Shown here: positions 1-6,703 of the stretch, in pieces
Layout: every line of letters starts with the position of its first letter
Numbering within the stretch: the stretch's first letter is position 1
Assembly: GCA_022710245.1 (NCBI GenBank)
Contig: JAKLHH010000277.1
Location: 1-8,314, forward strand
DNA from: Myxococcota bacterium
GTDB lineage: Bacteria; Myxococcota; Polyangia; GCA-2747355; JAKLHH01
DNA length: 8,314 bases
Reading direction: 5' to 3'
The notes under the pieces: generated by a model
Seen by the model: the letters and a program-made list of their open reading frames with translations, nothing else
The model's database searches: none
What the model was told of the DNA's origin: nothing
Position numbers and translations under genes: made by a program

Positions 1-848
1 GCGTCCCGCGGCAGCTCCTCGGGCGCCACCGCGGGGAGGCTGCTGCGGCTGCGGATCGGGAGCACCGCCTCACGGGCGCGAGGGTGCACGGGGGGCGCCA
101 GCAGCGCGCCGACCTCGGGGAGCAGCGCGGCCAGGGCGCCCGTCTCCTGGAGGAGCTCCAGCGTGCGCACCGAGCGGCCGGTCCCGAGGAGCCGGTAGAT
201 CTCCTCGAGGACGCGGGCCGGGGAGCACTTGGCGATCAGGCCGCGGAACTCGATCATCGCCGCCTCGGTCGCGGGCTCGAAGCGGAAGTCGAGCCGGGCG
301 GCGAACTTCACGGCGCGCAGGATGCGGACGGGGTCCTCCTGGAAGCGGATGCGGGGATCCCCGATGGTGCGGACGCTGCCCGCCCGCAGGTCCGCGAGGC
401 CCTCCACGTAGTCGATCACCCGCTCGTTGGCGAGGTCGTAGAAGAGGCCGTTGATGGTGAAGTCGCGCCGGACCGCGTCCTCCTCGGCGGTGCCGAAGGT
501 GTTGTCCCGACGGATCAGGAGCTCGGGCTCGGCGTCGGGGGGCAGCGCCGGATCTGCCGCGGGTTGCGCCCGGAAGGTCGAGGTCTCGATGATCTTCTCG
601 CCGAAGAAGATGTGCGCGAGCCGAAACCGCCGGCCGATGATGCGGCAGTTGCGGAAGAGCTTGCGGATCTCCAGCGGGGTGGCGTTGGTGGAGACGTCGA
701 AGTCCTTCGGGCGCCGTCCGAGGAGCAGGTCGCGGACGCAGCCGCCCACCAGGTAGGCCTCGAAGCCGAAGCGGTTCAACCGGCGGACGACCTTGGCAGC
801 ATCGGCGTCGATGCGATCAGGAGTGATGGGTCTCAGGGCATCCGACAT
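1..848 (-). CDS. pcnB: Poly(A) polymerase PcnB-like (class II nucleotidyltransferase), C-terminus cut by window edge
   Basis: Adds adenosines to RNA 3' ends, which in bacteria marks RNA for decay; cytoplasmic. About 282 codons are visible from the proposed ATG at 848. The head domain is clear: LVGGCVRDLLLGRRPKDFDV at residues 33-52 has the nucleotidyltransferase GG motif and the two metal-binding aspartates D49 and D51. The PcnB-like run RKLFRNCRIIGRRFRLAHI lies at 62-80, and RRDFTING at 127-134 is the second conserved block. The arginine-rich stretch and the FRNCR segment match E. coli PcnB from memory better than CCA-adding enzymes, but a CCA transferase is not excluded. The C-terminal RNA-binding part lies beyond position 1. 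An in-frame ATG at 866 would add six residues (MVPASL). Neither start has a good ribosome site; 848 is chosen because homology begins close to it. It follows the radical SAM gene on the same strand after 96 bases, so co-transcription is possible. Confidence 0.9.
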   Translation of the reverse strand, partial: MSDALRPITPDRIDADAAKVVRRLNRFGFEAYLVGGCVRDLLLGRRPKDFDVSTNATPLEIRKLFRNCRIIGRRFRLAHIFFGEKIIETSTFRAQPAADPALPPDAEPELLIRRDNTFGTAEEDAVRRDFTINGLFYDLANERVIDYVEGLADLRAGSVRTIGDPRIRFQEDPVRILRAVKFAARLDFRFEPATEAAMIEFRGLIAKCSPARVLEEIYRLLGTGRSVRTLELLQETGALAALLPEVGALLAPPVHPRAREAVLPIRSRSSLPAVAPEELPRD

Positions 849-855
849 CAATGAT

Positions 856-873
856 GCTGGTACCATAACCAGC
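856..873. repeat. 6-bp inverted repeat at the pcnB start region
   Basis: GCTGGT (856-861) and ACCAGC (868-873) are perfect inverted copies with a 6-base loop. In the minus-strand transcript the hairpin would end 7 bases before the pcnB ATG at 848 and hold the alternative ATG at 866 in its loop. It could influence which start is used, but a stem this short can arise by chance. The rest of the 96-base gap (849-944) holds the palindrome GGAGGCCTCC at 928-937 and no promoter that I can recognise. Confidence 0.3.
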
Positions 874-944
874 GTCCATTGCAAAGGGGCGCCAGGCGTC
901 CGCTCGCCCACGGGCACACCGCCTCCAGGAGGCCTCCAGCCGGG

Positions 945-1997
945 CTAGGAGCCCTTCGGCCCCTGGTCCCCGGGGCCGGGCTTTCCGGGCGGGGCAGCGC
1001 CCTCGGCGGGCGCGCCAGCGGCCTCGGTGGACGGGGTGGGGGCAGGGCCGGACGCGAAGAGCTCGCCCTGTTCGGAGCGGGGCCGCGGCAGCTCGAGCGG
1101 CGCGACGGGGCAGCGGCCCGCGGGGATGCCGGGGTTCTGGCAGTGGCAGGCCGAGAGGCGGAGGCCGTGCTCGCGGGCCAGGCGCTGGAGGCGCTTGAGA
1201 CCGGCCAGGCGCTGCTTGACCGGCAGGTGCTGGAAGACCGGGCGATCGCCCACCGGAGCGAAGCCGCCGAGGACGAGCCGCCGCAGCTCGGTCGGGGCGT
1301 CGCGGCGGAGCTGGTCCTCGACGCCGGGCCTGAGGTGCAGGAAGGAGATCGTGGCCTCGACGATGCCCAGCCCGACCAGCGCCGAGATCACCTCGCGCAC
1401 CTGCTCCGTGTCGTCGTTGACGAACGGGATGACGGGCTCGAGGCGCACCCGCGGGCTGATCCCGAGCTGGAGCAGTCGCTGGAGCAGGAAGAGCCGCTCT
1501 GCTGGCAGCGCCGCGCCGGGCTCCCACGCGCGCGAGTAGCTCTCCGAGAGGGAGACCAGCGGCACGCTGATCTGCACGTGCCTCGGGTAGCGGCCGAGCA
1601 CGGCGAGCGCGTCCTCGGGGATCACGCCGCGCGTCGCGAAGCTGGCGCCGACGCCGCGGTTCAGCAGGATCTCGAGGCAGGCCCGGGTCAGCTGGGCGAC
1701 CTGCGGGCCGCCGAGGAAGCCGTCGGTCGCCGTCGAGAGCACCACGAAGCGCGGCAGCGGCGCCTTGCGGTGCGCGCTGTCCAGCTCCCGGCGCAGCAGC
1801 GTCGGGAGCTCCGTGTAGAGGAGGAGCTGGTCCGGCGGCGGCGCGCCGGTGTAGCAGCGCGCGTAGCAGAACGCGCAGGCCCCGGCGCAGCCGCGGGCGA
1901 CGTTCAAGGTGGCGATCTCGCCCTGGCAGCCGATCTGACCGCGCGCGAGCGCGCTCTTCTTGCTCGCGGCCAGGATCTGCAGGGCGGCGCTGCTCAC
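945..1997 (-). CDS. Radical SAM protein, SPL-like (spore photoproduct lyase-related family), substrate unknown
   Basis: Predicted cytoplasmic [4Fe-4S] enzyme of 350 residues that cleaves S-adenosylmethionine to start radical chemistry. The cluster motif C37-x3-C41-x2-C44 sits in ARGCAGACAFCYARCY. The following FVVLSTATDGF, LTRACLEILL, SVPLVS and RLEPVIPFVND blocks fit the SplB-related group (COG1533, from memory). This group includes true lyases but mostly proteins of unknown role, so DNA photoproduct repair should not be assumed. Three further cysteines (about 284, 286 and 296) lie in ACHCQNPGIPAGRCPV, ahead of a roughly 50-residue Pro/Gly/Ala-rich tail that is probably disordered. The GTG at 1997 overlaps the tktC stop as GTGA, arguing for translational coupling; this start is preferred over an upstream ATT. 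The open frame continues far upstream inside tktC, but without homology. The gene ends at TAG (945-947). Confidence 0.82.
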   Translation of the reverse strand: MSSAALQILAASKKSALARGQIGCQGEIATLNVARGCAGACAFCYARCYTGAPPPDQLLLYTELPTLLRRELDSAHRKAPLPRFVVLSTATDGFLGGPQVAQLTRACLEILLNRGVGASFATRGVIPEDALAVLGRYPRHVQISVPLVSLSESYSRAWEPGAALPAERLFLLQRLLQLGISPRVRLEPVIPFVNDDTEQVREVISALVGLGIVEATISFLHLRPGVEDQLRRDAPTELRRLVLGGFAPVGDRPVFQHLPVKQRLAGLKRLQRLAREHGLRLSACHCQNPGIPAGRCPVAPLELPRPRSEQGELFASGPAPTPSTEAAGAPAEGAAPPGKPGPGDQGPKGS

Positions 1998-2965
1998 AGG
2001 CGTGACAGAAATTGTCGCTCGGCGTGCGCGGCGTCGCCTCGCCCGAATTGCCGCGCCTCGAGGGCGATGCCGGCGCCGTCGAGGTGGTGCTTGGCGAAGA
2101 GGTCCTCGGTGCTCCCCGACTCGCCGAACTCGCGCAGCGCGACCCGGTGCACCCGCGCCGGGCCGTGCTCGGCGAGCGCCTCGCAGACCGCCGAGCCGAG
2201 GCCGCCGGTGACGCCGTGGTCCTCGACGGTGAGGACGCGCCCCGAGCAGGAGCGCGCCAGGGCCGCCACCGCCGCCCCGTCGAGGGGCTTCAGCGTGGGG
2301 ACGTTCGCCACCGCGACGCGCAGGCCCTCGCCGGCCAGCTTCTCGGCGGCCCCCAGCGCGCCGTGCACGGTGGCGCCCGTCGCGAAGATCGCCAGGTCCT
2401 TGCCCTCGCGGAGGACGTCGAGCGCGCCGAGGACGAAGCGGTAGCCCTCGGCGTGCACGCGGGGCACCTTCTGCCGGGTCAGGCGCAGGAACGCCGGCCC
2501 GCTCCCCTCGCGGACCAGGTGCTCGACGCACTGGATCGTCTCCAGGTCGTCGGCTGGCTGCAGCACCGTCATGTTGGGCAGGCTGCGCAGCAGCGCGAGG
2601 TCCTCGAGCGCCATCTGCGTGTAGCCGTCGGGGCCGACCCCGCAGCCCGCGTGCGTGCCGACCACGGTGACGCGCACGTTGTTGTACGCCACCGAGCACT
2701 TGATCTGGTCAAAGCGGCCGGTGACGAAGCAGGAGAAGGAGCAGCAGAAGGCGATCTTGCCCGCGCGGGCGAGGCCCGCCGCGGTGGAGATCATGTTCGC
2801 CTCCTGGATCCCCATCTCGAAGAAGCGCCCCGGGTAGGCCTTGCCGAAGGCGTGCGAGCGGGTGGACTCGCTGAGGTCAGCGTCGAGGACGACGATGCGG
2901 GGCTCCTCCGCGCCCAGGCGGAGCAGCGCCTCTCCGAAGGCGTCGCGGGTCGGGATCGGCTTCAT
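1994..2965 (-). CDS. tktC: Transketolase, C-terminal subunit (pyrimidine-binding and C-terminal domains)
   Basis: Second half of a split transketolase, 323 residues. With TktN it should transfer two-carbon ketol units between sugar phosphates in the non-oxidative pentose phosphate pathway. FFEMGIQEANMISTAAGLA (residues 48-66) carries the expected catalytic glutamate (E55 in GIQE), which activates the thiamine diphosphate held mainly by the partner. The pyrimidine-binding domain covers about residues 5-165 (CSFSCFVTGRFDQIK, HAGCGVGPDGYTQMALEDLA, LRSLPNMTVLQPAD). The C-terminal domain covers about 185-305 (DLAIFATGATVHGAL, TVEDHGVTGGLGSAVCE). The ATG overlaps the tktN stop as ATGA, and the gene ends in GTGA overlap with the radical SAM gene. 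The sequence also resembles DXS or pyruvate dehydrogenase E1-beta halves at family level; the GIQE segment and the TktN partner favour transketolase. The frame stays open upstream through tktN, but that part is antiparallel noise. Confidence 0.92.
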   Translation of the reverse strand: MKPIPTRDAFGEALLRLGAEEPRIVVLDADLSESTRSHAFGKAYPGRFFEMGIQEANMISTAAGLARAGKIAFCCSFSCFVTGRFDQIKCSVAYNNVRVTVVGTHAGCGVGPDGYTQMALEDLALLRSLPNMTVLQPADDLETIQCVEHLVREGSGPAFLRLTRQKVPRVHAEGYRFVLGALDVLREGKDLAIFATGATVHGALGAAEKLAGEGLRVAVANVPTLKPLDGAAVAALARSCSGRVLTVEDHGVTGGLGSAVCEALAEHGPARVHRVALREFGESGSTEDLFAKHHLDGAGIALEARQFGRGDAAHAERQFLSRL

Positions 2966-3819
2966 CGCACGGCCTCCTCCGCCGGCAGCCCGGCGCGTGC
3001 CTTGAGCTCCGCCAGCGCGCGGTCCGCCTCCTCGCGGGTGGGCGCGACGCCGTGCCAGGAGACCACGCCCTCCATGAAGGAGACGCCCTTGCCCTTGACG
3101 GTGTGGGCGATGATGTAGGTCGGCCGCGCCCGCACCCGCTCGGCCTCGTCGAGCGCGTCCAGGATCTGCCGGTGGTCGTGGCCGTCGATGGTGAGGACCT
3201 GCCAGCCGAACGCGCGCCACTTGTCCGCCAGCGGCTCCAGGTCCATCACGTCGCGGACGGTGCCATCGATCTGCGCCTTGTTGTAGTCGAGGATGACGGT
3301 CAGGTTGTCGAGGCGGAACTTGGGCGCCGAGAGCGCGGCCTCCCAGACCTGGCCCTCCTCGGTCTCGCCATCGCCCATCAGGCAGTAGATCCGGTGGCGC
3401 GCGCCGTCGAGCCGCGCCGCCAGCGCCATGCCCTGCGCCATGCTGAGCCCCTGGCCGAGCGAGCCCGTCGAGCCCTCGATGCCGGGCAGCGAGGAGACGC
3501 TCGGGTGCCCCTGCAGCGGCGAGCCGAGCTTGCGCAGGGTCCAGAGCCACTCGCGGGGGAAGTAGCCGAGGTCGGCCATCACCACGTAGAGGGCGGGGAC
3601 GCCGTGGCCCTTGCTGAGGACGAAGCGATCGCGCTCTGCCCAGTCGGGCTGCGCGGCGCGGTGGCGGAGCTTGCCGTGGTAGAGGGCGCTCACCAGGTCG
3701 ATGGCGGAGAGCGAGCCTCCCGGGTGGCCGGAGCCGGCCTCCGCGAGCATCTCGATGATCTCCATCCGGTAGCGCACCGCCTTGCGCTCCAGCTCTCGTA
3801 GCAGCTCGTCCCTCTGCAT
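2962..3819 (-). CDS. tktN: Transketolase, N-terminal subunit (thiamine diphosphate-binding)
   Basis: First half of a split transketolase, 285 residues, binding the thiamine diphosphate and metal. SGHPGG (residues 30-35) is the conserved histidine loop. LSKGHGVPALY (69-79) follows. The cofactor motif starts at GDG (149-151, in GDGETEEGQVWEAA) and ends at N180 in ILDYNKAQIDG. The 30-residue spacing between D150 and N180 equals that of E. coli TktA D155-N185, as I recall it. The two subunits together make about 608 residues against about 660 for one-chain enzymes. Split transketolases are common in archaea and are scattered in bacteria. The start is supported by AAGGAG five bases before the ATG and by a promoter-like pair just upstream. 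It is the first gene of the minus-strand operon tktN-tktC-radical SAM, and possibly pcnB. Confidence 0.93.
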   Translation of the reverse strand: MQRDELLRELERKAVRYRMEIIEMLAEAGSGHPGGSLSAIDLVSALYHGKLRHRAAQPDWAERDRFVLSKGHGVPALYVVMADLGYFPREWLWTLRKLGSPLQGHPSVSSLPGIEGSTGSLGQGLSMAQGMALAARLDGARHRIYCLMGDGETEEGQVWEAALSAPKFRLDNLTVILDYNKAQIDGTVRDVMDLEPLADKWRAFGWQVLTIDGHDHRQILDALDEAERVRARPTYIIAHTVKGKGVSFMEGVVSWHGVAPTREEADRALAELKARAGLPAEEAVR

Positions 3820-3824
3820 CGGAT

Positions 3825-3830
3825 CTCCTT
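3825..3830 (-). promoter_or_regulatory. Ribosome binding site of tktN
   Basis: Read on the minus strand this is AAGGAG followed by ATCCG and the ATG at 3819. It is the clearest Shine-Dalgarno sequence in the window, and it fixes the tktN start. Confidence 0.8.
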
Positions 3831-3840
3831 GCCTTGGCGC

Positions 3841-3868
3841 ATTGTACAGAGAGGGCGGGTCCTTGCAA
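3841..3868 (-). promoter_or_regulatory. Sigma-70-like promoter for the tktN operon
   Basis: On the minus strand TTGCAA (3868-3863) is followed after 16 bases by TACAAT (3846-3841). The -10 box matches TATAAT at five of six positions and the -35 box matches TTGACA at four of six. Transcription would begin near 3834, leaving a leader of about 15 bases that holds just the ribosome site. In such GC-rich DNA an AT-rich box pair correctly placed before a gene is noteworthy, but it is a pattern match only. Confidence 0.55.
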
Positions 3869-3883
3869 CGGCTTCGGGCCTTT

Positions 3884-3915
3884 ACGCGCGCGGACTTGGC
3901 GGCGGCCGCGCGCGT
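3884..3915. repeat. Perfect 10-bp inverted repeat in the divergent spacer
   Basis: ACGCGCGCGG (3884-3893) and CCGCGCGCGT (3906-3915) are exact inverted copies separated by 12 bases. The repeat lies 16 bases upstream of the tktN -35 box and 17 bases before the ATG of the plus-strand barrel gene. It could be an operator shared by the two divergent units or an RNA hairpin in the leader of the plus-strand gene. The alternating CG content makes chance occurrence in GC-rich DNA more likely than for a mixed sequence. Confidence 0.5.
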
Positions 3916-3932
3916 CTGGTAGAAACGGCGCC

Positions 3933-4544
3933 ATGAAAAAGCTCATCGCGCTCGTCATCGTGGTTGGGTGCCTCTGGGGGACGGGAGCCGAGGCAGCCAA
4001 GAACTTCCAGCTCCGCGGCACGAACGAGATCTCCGGCGGCATCGGCTTCGCGGCCGGGCTCACCGACTGGGCTCCGGGCGGCTTCAAGTGGTTCAACGAC
4101 TACAGCCACGCGCTCGGCAAGCTGGTCTGGCTCAACGTGCAGCTCAACGTGTCGGTGGGCTCCCAGAGCGGCTGGGGCTGGTGCTACGACTCGCACGGTC
4201 GCCCCTACCGCTGCGACAACTACTACGGCGGCTGGCACCACTTCGGCGGCAACGCGCTGGAGACGGCGATCGGGGTCAAGCTGAAGTGGCGCCTGCGCTC
4301 GGTGCCGGTCCAGTTCCACGTGAAGATCGGCGGCATCCTCTCCGGCCTCTTCCTCTGGAACGACGTCAAGGGCATCGCGCTCGGGCCGCGCGGCGGCTTC
4401 GGCTTCCGTTACTTCTTCGTCCCCTCCTTCGGGCTCGGCGCCGAGCTGCTCTGGACCATCGGGCCCGCCTGGCTGAACAACTCCGTCGGCTGGCAGCTCT
4501 ACTCGACGCTCGACTTCAACATCGGGGTCGAGTACCGCTGGTGA
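3933..4544 (+). CDS. Small secreted beta-barrel-like outer membrane protein
   Basis: A 203-residue protein I cannot assign to a named family. The N-terminus is a signal peptide: MKK, a hydrophobic stretch, then an AEA cleavage site giving a mature protein that begins AKNFQLRG. The rest is rich in Gly, Trp, Tyr and Phe, with alternating polar/nonpolar stretches (KLVWLNVQLNVSV, VPVQFHVKIGG, LYSTLDFNIGVEYRW). It ends in tryptophan, the typical aromatic end of a barrel strand recognised by the BAM machinery. A mature length near 182 residues would fit a small barrel. VVGC at residues 10-13 formally matches a lipobox, but the hydrophobic core before it would be short, so ordinary signal peptidase cleavage is preferred. 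The start at 3933 is chosen because the signal peptide begins there; a start at 3834 would bury it. No clear ribosome site is seen. The gene diverges from tktN and leads into the lipoprotein gene. Confidence 0.75.
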   Translation: MKKLIALVIVVGCLWGTGAEAAKNFQLRGTNEISGGIGFAAGLTDWAPGGFKWFNDYSHALGKLVWLNVQLNVSVGSQSGWGWCYDSHGRPYRCDNYYGGWHHFGGNALETAIGVKLKWRLRSVPVQFHVKIGGILSGLFLWNDVKGIALGPRGGFGFRYFFVPSFGLGAELLWTIGPAWLNNSVGWQLYSTLDFNIGVEYRW

Positions 4545-4561
4545 CCCCGCGCTCGACGGGG
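4545..4561 (+). terminator. Weak GC hairpin directly after the barrel gene
   Basis: CCCCG (4545-4549) and CGGGG (4557-4561) can pair around a 7-base loop immediately after the stop codon. No T-tract follows, so intrinsic termination is doubtful. It may only protect the 3' end or be chance. Confidence 0.2.
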
Positions 4562-4580
4562 AGCTGACCCGTGTCCCATA

Positions 4581-5342
4581 ATGGGTCGGATGCGCCTGCT
4601 CCTGGTGTCGCTCCTCCTCGCCGGCTGCCACGGCATGCTGCCCTTCGCGGCTGGACCGGCGGAGTCTGACGCGGCCTCGGACGACGTCCGCCTGGCGGAC
4701 AGCACCCGCAGAGATCGTGAGCCTGTGGCGGACGCGGTCCGTCCCCCCGACCGAGCCAGCCCGGACAGCTCGCGGCCGCCGCTCTTCGAGGACGACTTCA
4801 GCAGCGGGACCAAGCTCCAGGACGACGGCAGCGGCGTCTGGAACGTCGGCAACGGCGAGTACTACGCCGGCAACTGCGTGTCCGACACCCCCGACGCCTG
4901 GGTGCCCGGAGCGAGCTGGGGCGACGTGCGGGTGAGCGCGCGGGTGCGGGTCGAGTCGGACTGCCTCCTCGGCGTCGGGGAGGCGGGCGTGATGGCCCGC
5001 GTGGTGAGCGCGACGGGCTGCATGAACCGATACTACTTCTGCGCCATCGCCACCGCCGGTGACGTCTCCGTCGGGCGGCGGACCGACGAGTGCTCGAGCA
5101 ACACCTTCAAGCAGAGCGCGGCCACCGTCAGCCTCAGCACGTGGTACAGGCTGCAGCTCGTGGTGACCGGCGGCAGCGCTGGCGCCATGCTCACCTGCAC
5201 GCTGCTGCCAGGCGCCGGCGATCCGGTCACGGTCACCTACCTCGACCAGTCGCTCCCCGCCTACACGCAGGGCTCCGCCGGGGTCTTCGCCCGCGAGTCG
5301 CACGCGAGCTTCGACGACCTCAAGGTCGAGCAGTACCCCTGA
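4581..5342 (+). CDS. Lipoprotein with Asp-rich linker and concanavalin-like (LamG/DUF1080-type) domain
   Basis: A 253-residue predicted lipoprotein. LLLAGC (residues 11-16) is a canonical lipobox with the acylated cysteine at 16. Residues 27-68 form a charged, low-complexity linker rich in Asp, Arg, Pro and Ser. From about residue 69 (LFEDDFSSG) to the end (GVFARESHASFDDLKVEQYP) the sequence has the start and finish typical of jelly-roll lectin/glucanase-like domains, which often bind carbohydrate. Six cysteines in the domain (99, 128, 147, 154, 171, 206) could make three disulfides, consistent with an exported location. No catalytic residues are recognised, so a binding role is more likely than hydrolysis. 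ATG at 4590 is an equally plausible start (MRLLLVSLLLAGC), and neither start has a strong ribosome site. It follows the barrel gene by 36 bases and converges on the patatin gene. Confidence 0.8.
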   Translation: MGRMRLLLVSLLLAGCHGMLPFAAGPAESDAASDDVRLADSTRRDREPVADAVRPPDRASPDSSRPPLFEDDFSSGTKLQDDGSGVWNVGNGEYYAGNCVSDTPDAWVPGASWGDVRVSARVRVESDCLLGVGEAGVMARVVSATGCMNRYYFCAIATAGDVSVGRRTDECSSNTFKQSAATVSLSTWYRLQLVVTGGSAGAMLTCTLLPGAGDPVTVTYLDQSLPAYTQGSAGVFARESHASFDDLKVEQYP

Positions 5343-5368
5343 GGCTCGCCCCTCGGATCGCGCCTCAG
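5339..5368. terminator. Possible bidirectional terminator between convergent genes
   Basis: CTGAGGC (5339-5345) and GCCTCAG (5362-5368) form a perfect 7-bp stem with a 16-base loop. The stem contains both stop codons, TGA at 5340-5342 on the plus strand and TGA at 5367-5365 on the minus strand. The genes are only 22 bases apart. There is no flanking T-tract, so this is at best a bidirectional hairpin that blocks read-through or stabilises both 3' ends. Confidence 0.35.
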
Positions 5369-6654
5369 ACCGCGGCGACCCGCCGCTCCACCGGGCTCTC
5401 CTCGAAGAACCGCAGCAGCTCCTCGCGCCGCGAGCGGGCGTCGTGGTAGCCGAGCTCGAGGAGCCGGCGGATGAAGGTCGGGGTGAAGAGGAGCAGCGCG
5501 AGGAGCTCGGACTCCGCCACCGCCGCCGAGCCGAGCACCCAGCCGACGAAGCGTCCCCCCAGCCCGGCCGCCTCGAGCTCGTCGGGCGCCTCGCGGAGCG
5601 CTTGCAGGGCGAGGCGGTTGAGGTCGCGCGAGGGGCGCAGGTGGAAGGTGCGGACGGGGCGGTACTCGGCGTTGCGCAGGCCGGAGAGGATCCCGTTCAA
5701 GGTGCGGATGAAGTCGGGGCCGTAGGCCTCCACGCCGCCGGCGATGAGCCGGTTGTACATCTCGACCCGGTTGAGCTCGTGGTCGAGCGACTGGGCGAGG
5801 AGCACGTTGACCATGCGGCCGAGGAGGAAGAGCGCGCCGGGGTAGGGGTTGCGGCGGCAGCCGAGGCGCGCCGAGCGCGCCGCCACGGCGGGATCCTGGG
5901 TCACGCTGATCACCATCACGCGCTCGGCCCCCATCCGCAGCGCCGGGTTGAGCGGCGTGTTCTGGCGGAGGGCCCCGTCGGTGTAGCAGATGCCGTCGAC
6001 CTGCACGGCCGGGAAGAGGAACGGCAGCGCCGCCGAGGCCATCGCGTGCGCGGCGCCGATCTCCACGCGGCGAGCGTGGCGCGCCGGGTCGCGCCCGAGC
6101 CGGTACTCGACGCCGTCGGCGGTCTCGTAGAAGACCACGGCGCGGCCGGTGCAGACCTCGGTGGCGCAGAGCGCGAGGCCACGCAGCGCGCGGCTCGCGA
6201 ACGCGTCGCGCAGCCGGTCGGGCGAGATCCGCTCCACCATCTGCTGGAAGAGCCGCGAGGTGTCGAAGAGGCCGGCGACGGGCGGGTGCGGCGCGTCGGG
6301 CGGTCGCGGGAGCCGGCGGCGGAGGAGGAGCTGGCCGCGCCCCTGACCGAGGAGCAGCCGCGCCAGCACGACCAGCTCGCGGCGGCTGAAGCTCAGGACT
6401 CGCTCGAAGGTGATCGAGCGCCAGTACTCCACCGTCGCGCGCGCCGCGGCGACCTGATCGGTCGCGCCCTCGGCGAGCAGGGTGGCGTTGAGCGCGCCGA
6501 CGCTGGTGCCGGCGAACATGTTGAAGCGGAGCTCGCGCCCGACCTCGGAGGGGAGGGCGTCGAGGATGTAGCTGAGCGCGCCGGCCTCGTAGGCCCCCAG
6601 GGCGCCCCCCCCGGCGAGGACCAGGGCAGTATTGGGCTCTCGCTCGTCCAGCAC
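5365..6654 (-). CDS. Patatin-like phospholipase family protein
   Basis: A 429-residue predicted serine acyl hydrolase acting on phospholipids or other acyl esters. The oxyanion-hole motif GGGALG lies at residues 15-20. The nucleophile is S51 in GTSVG (49-53), and the dyad aspartate is D226 in TDGALRQNTPLNP. ASAALPFLFP (206-215) is the usual patatin block before the DG motif. Residues beyond about 240 form an additional helical-looking part (LLGRMVNVLLAQSLDHELNR, then RRLLELGYHDARSRREELLR near the end) that I do not recognise. No signal peptide is seen, so it is cytoplasmic or peripheral. GTG at 6654 is chosen because GGAGAG lies nine bases upstream and the patatin domain starts soon after; GTG at 6681 is the alternative. 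The frame remains open further upstream inside the radical SAM gene, without homology. It follows the radical SAM/SPASM gene by 80 bases on the same strand. Confidence 0.9.
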   Translation of the reverse strand: MLDEREPNTALVLAGGGALGAYEAGALSYILDALPSEVGRELRFNMFAGTSVGALNATLLAEGATDQVAAARATVEYWRSITFERVLSFSRRELVVLARLLLGQGRGQLLLRRRLPRPPDAPHPPVAGLFDTSRLFQQMVERISPDRLRDAFASRALRGLALCATEVCTGRAVVFYETADGVEYRLGRDPARHARRVEIGAAHAMASAALPFLFPAVQVDGICYTDGALRQNTPLNPALRMGAERVMVISVTQDPAVAARSARLGCRRNPYPGALFLLGRMVNVLLAQSLDHELNRVEMYNRLIAGGVEAYGPDFIRTLNGILSGLRNAEYRPVRTFHLRPSRDLNRLALQALREAPDELEAAGLGGRFVGWVLGSAAVAESELLALLLFTPTFIRRLLELGYHDARSRREELLRFFEESPVERRVAAV

Positions 6655-6703
6655 GGCCGTGTTCTCTCCTGAAGCTAGCACGCCGGGAGGCTCGGGGCAG
6701 GTG

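Noticed and set aside
84..854. Long plus-strand open frames antisense to pcnB, the transketolase genes, the patatin gene and the radical SAM genes
   Set aside because: They are Arg/Gly/Ala-rich, lack motifs, and are expected from codon bias in very GC-rich DNA opposite real genes.
945..1997. Annotation as true spore photoproduct lyase
   Set aside because: Only the general radical SAM and family blocks are seen; the host type is unlikely to make Bacillus-like spores, and I cannot confirm the catalytic residues of true lyases.
945..2699. Long N-terminal extension of the SPL-like radical SAM gene into tktC
   Set aside because: The extra residues are Arg/Ala/Pro-rich shadow sequence of the tktC gene, and the GTG at 1997 gives a natural coupled start.
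3834..3932. Upstream ATG for the barrel protein, adding 33 residues
   Set aside because: It would hide the obvious MKK signal peptide, translate through the inverted repeat and overlap the tktN promoter region.
1994..4096. A long open minus-strand frame covering tktC and continuing through tktN, as if the transketolase halves were one protein
   Set aside because: Only the part below 2965 has transketolase homology; upstream the frame reads antisense-like noise, while tktN is in another frame with its own ribosome site and cofactor motif.
4566..4587. Overlapping palindromes GACCC/GGGTC and CCCAT-A-ATGGG at the lipoprotein start
   Set aside because: The arms are only five bases and overlap each other and the start codon; chance is sufficient.
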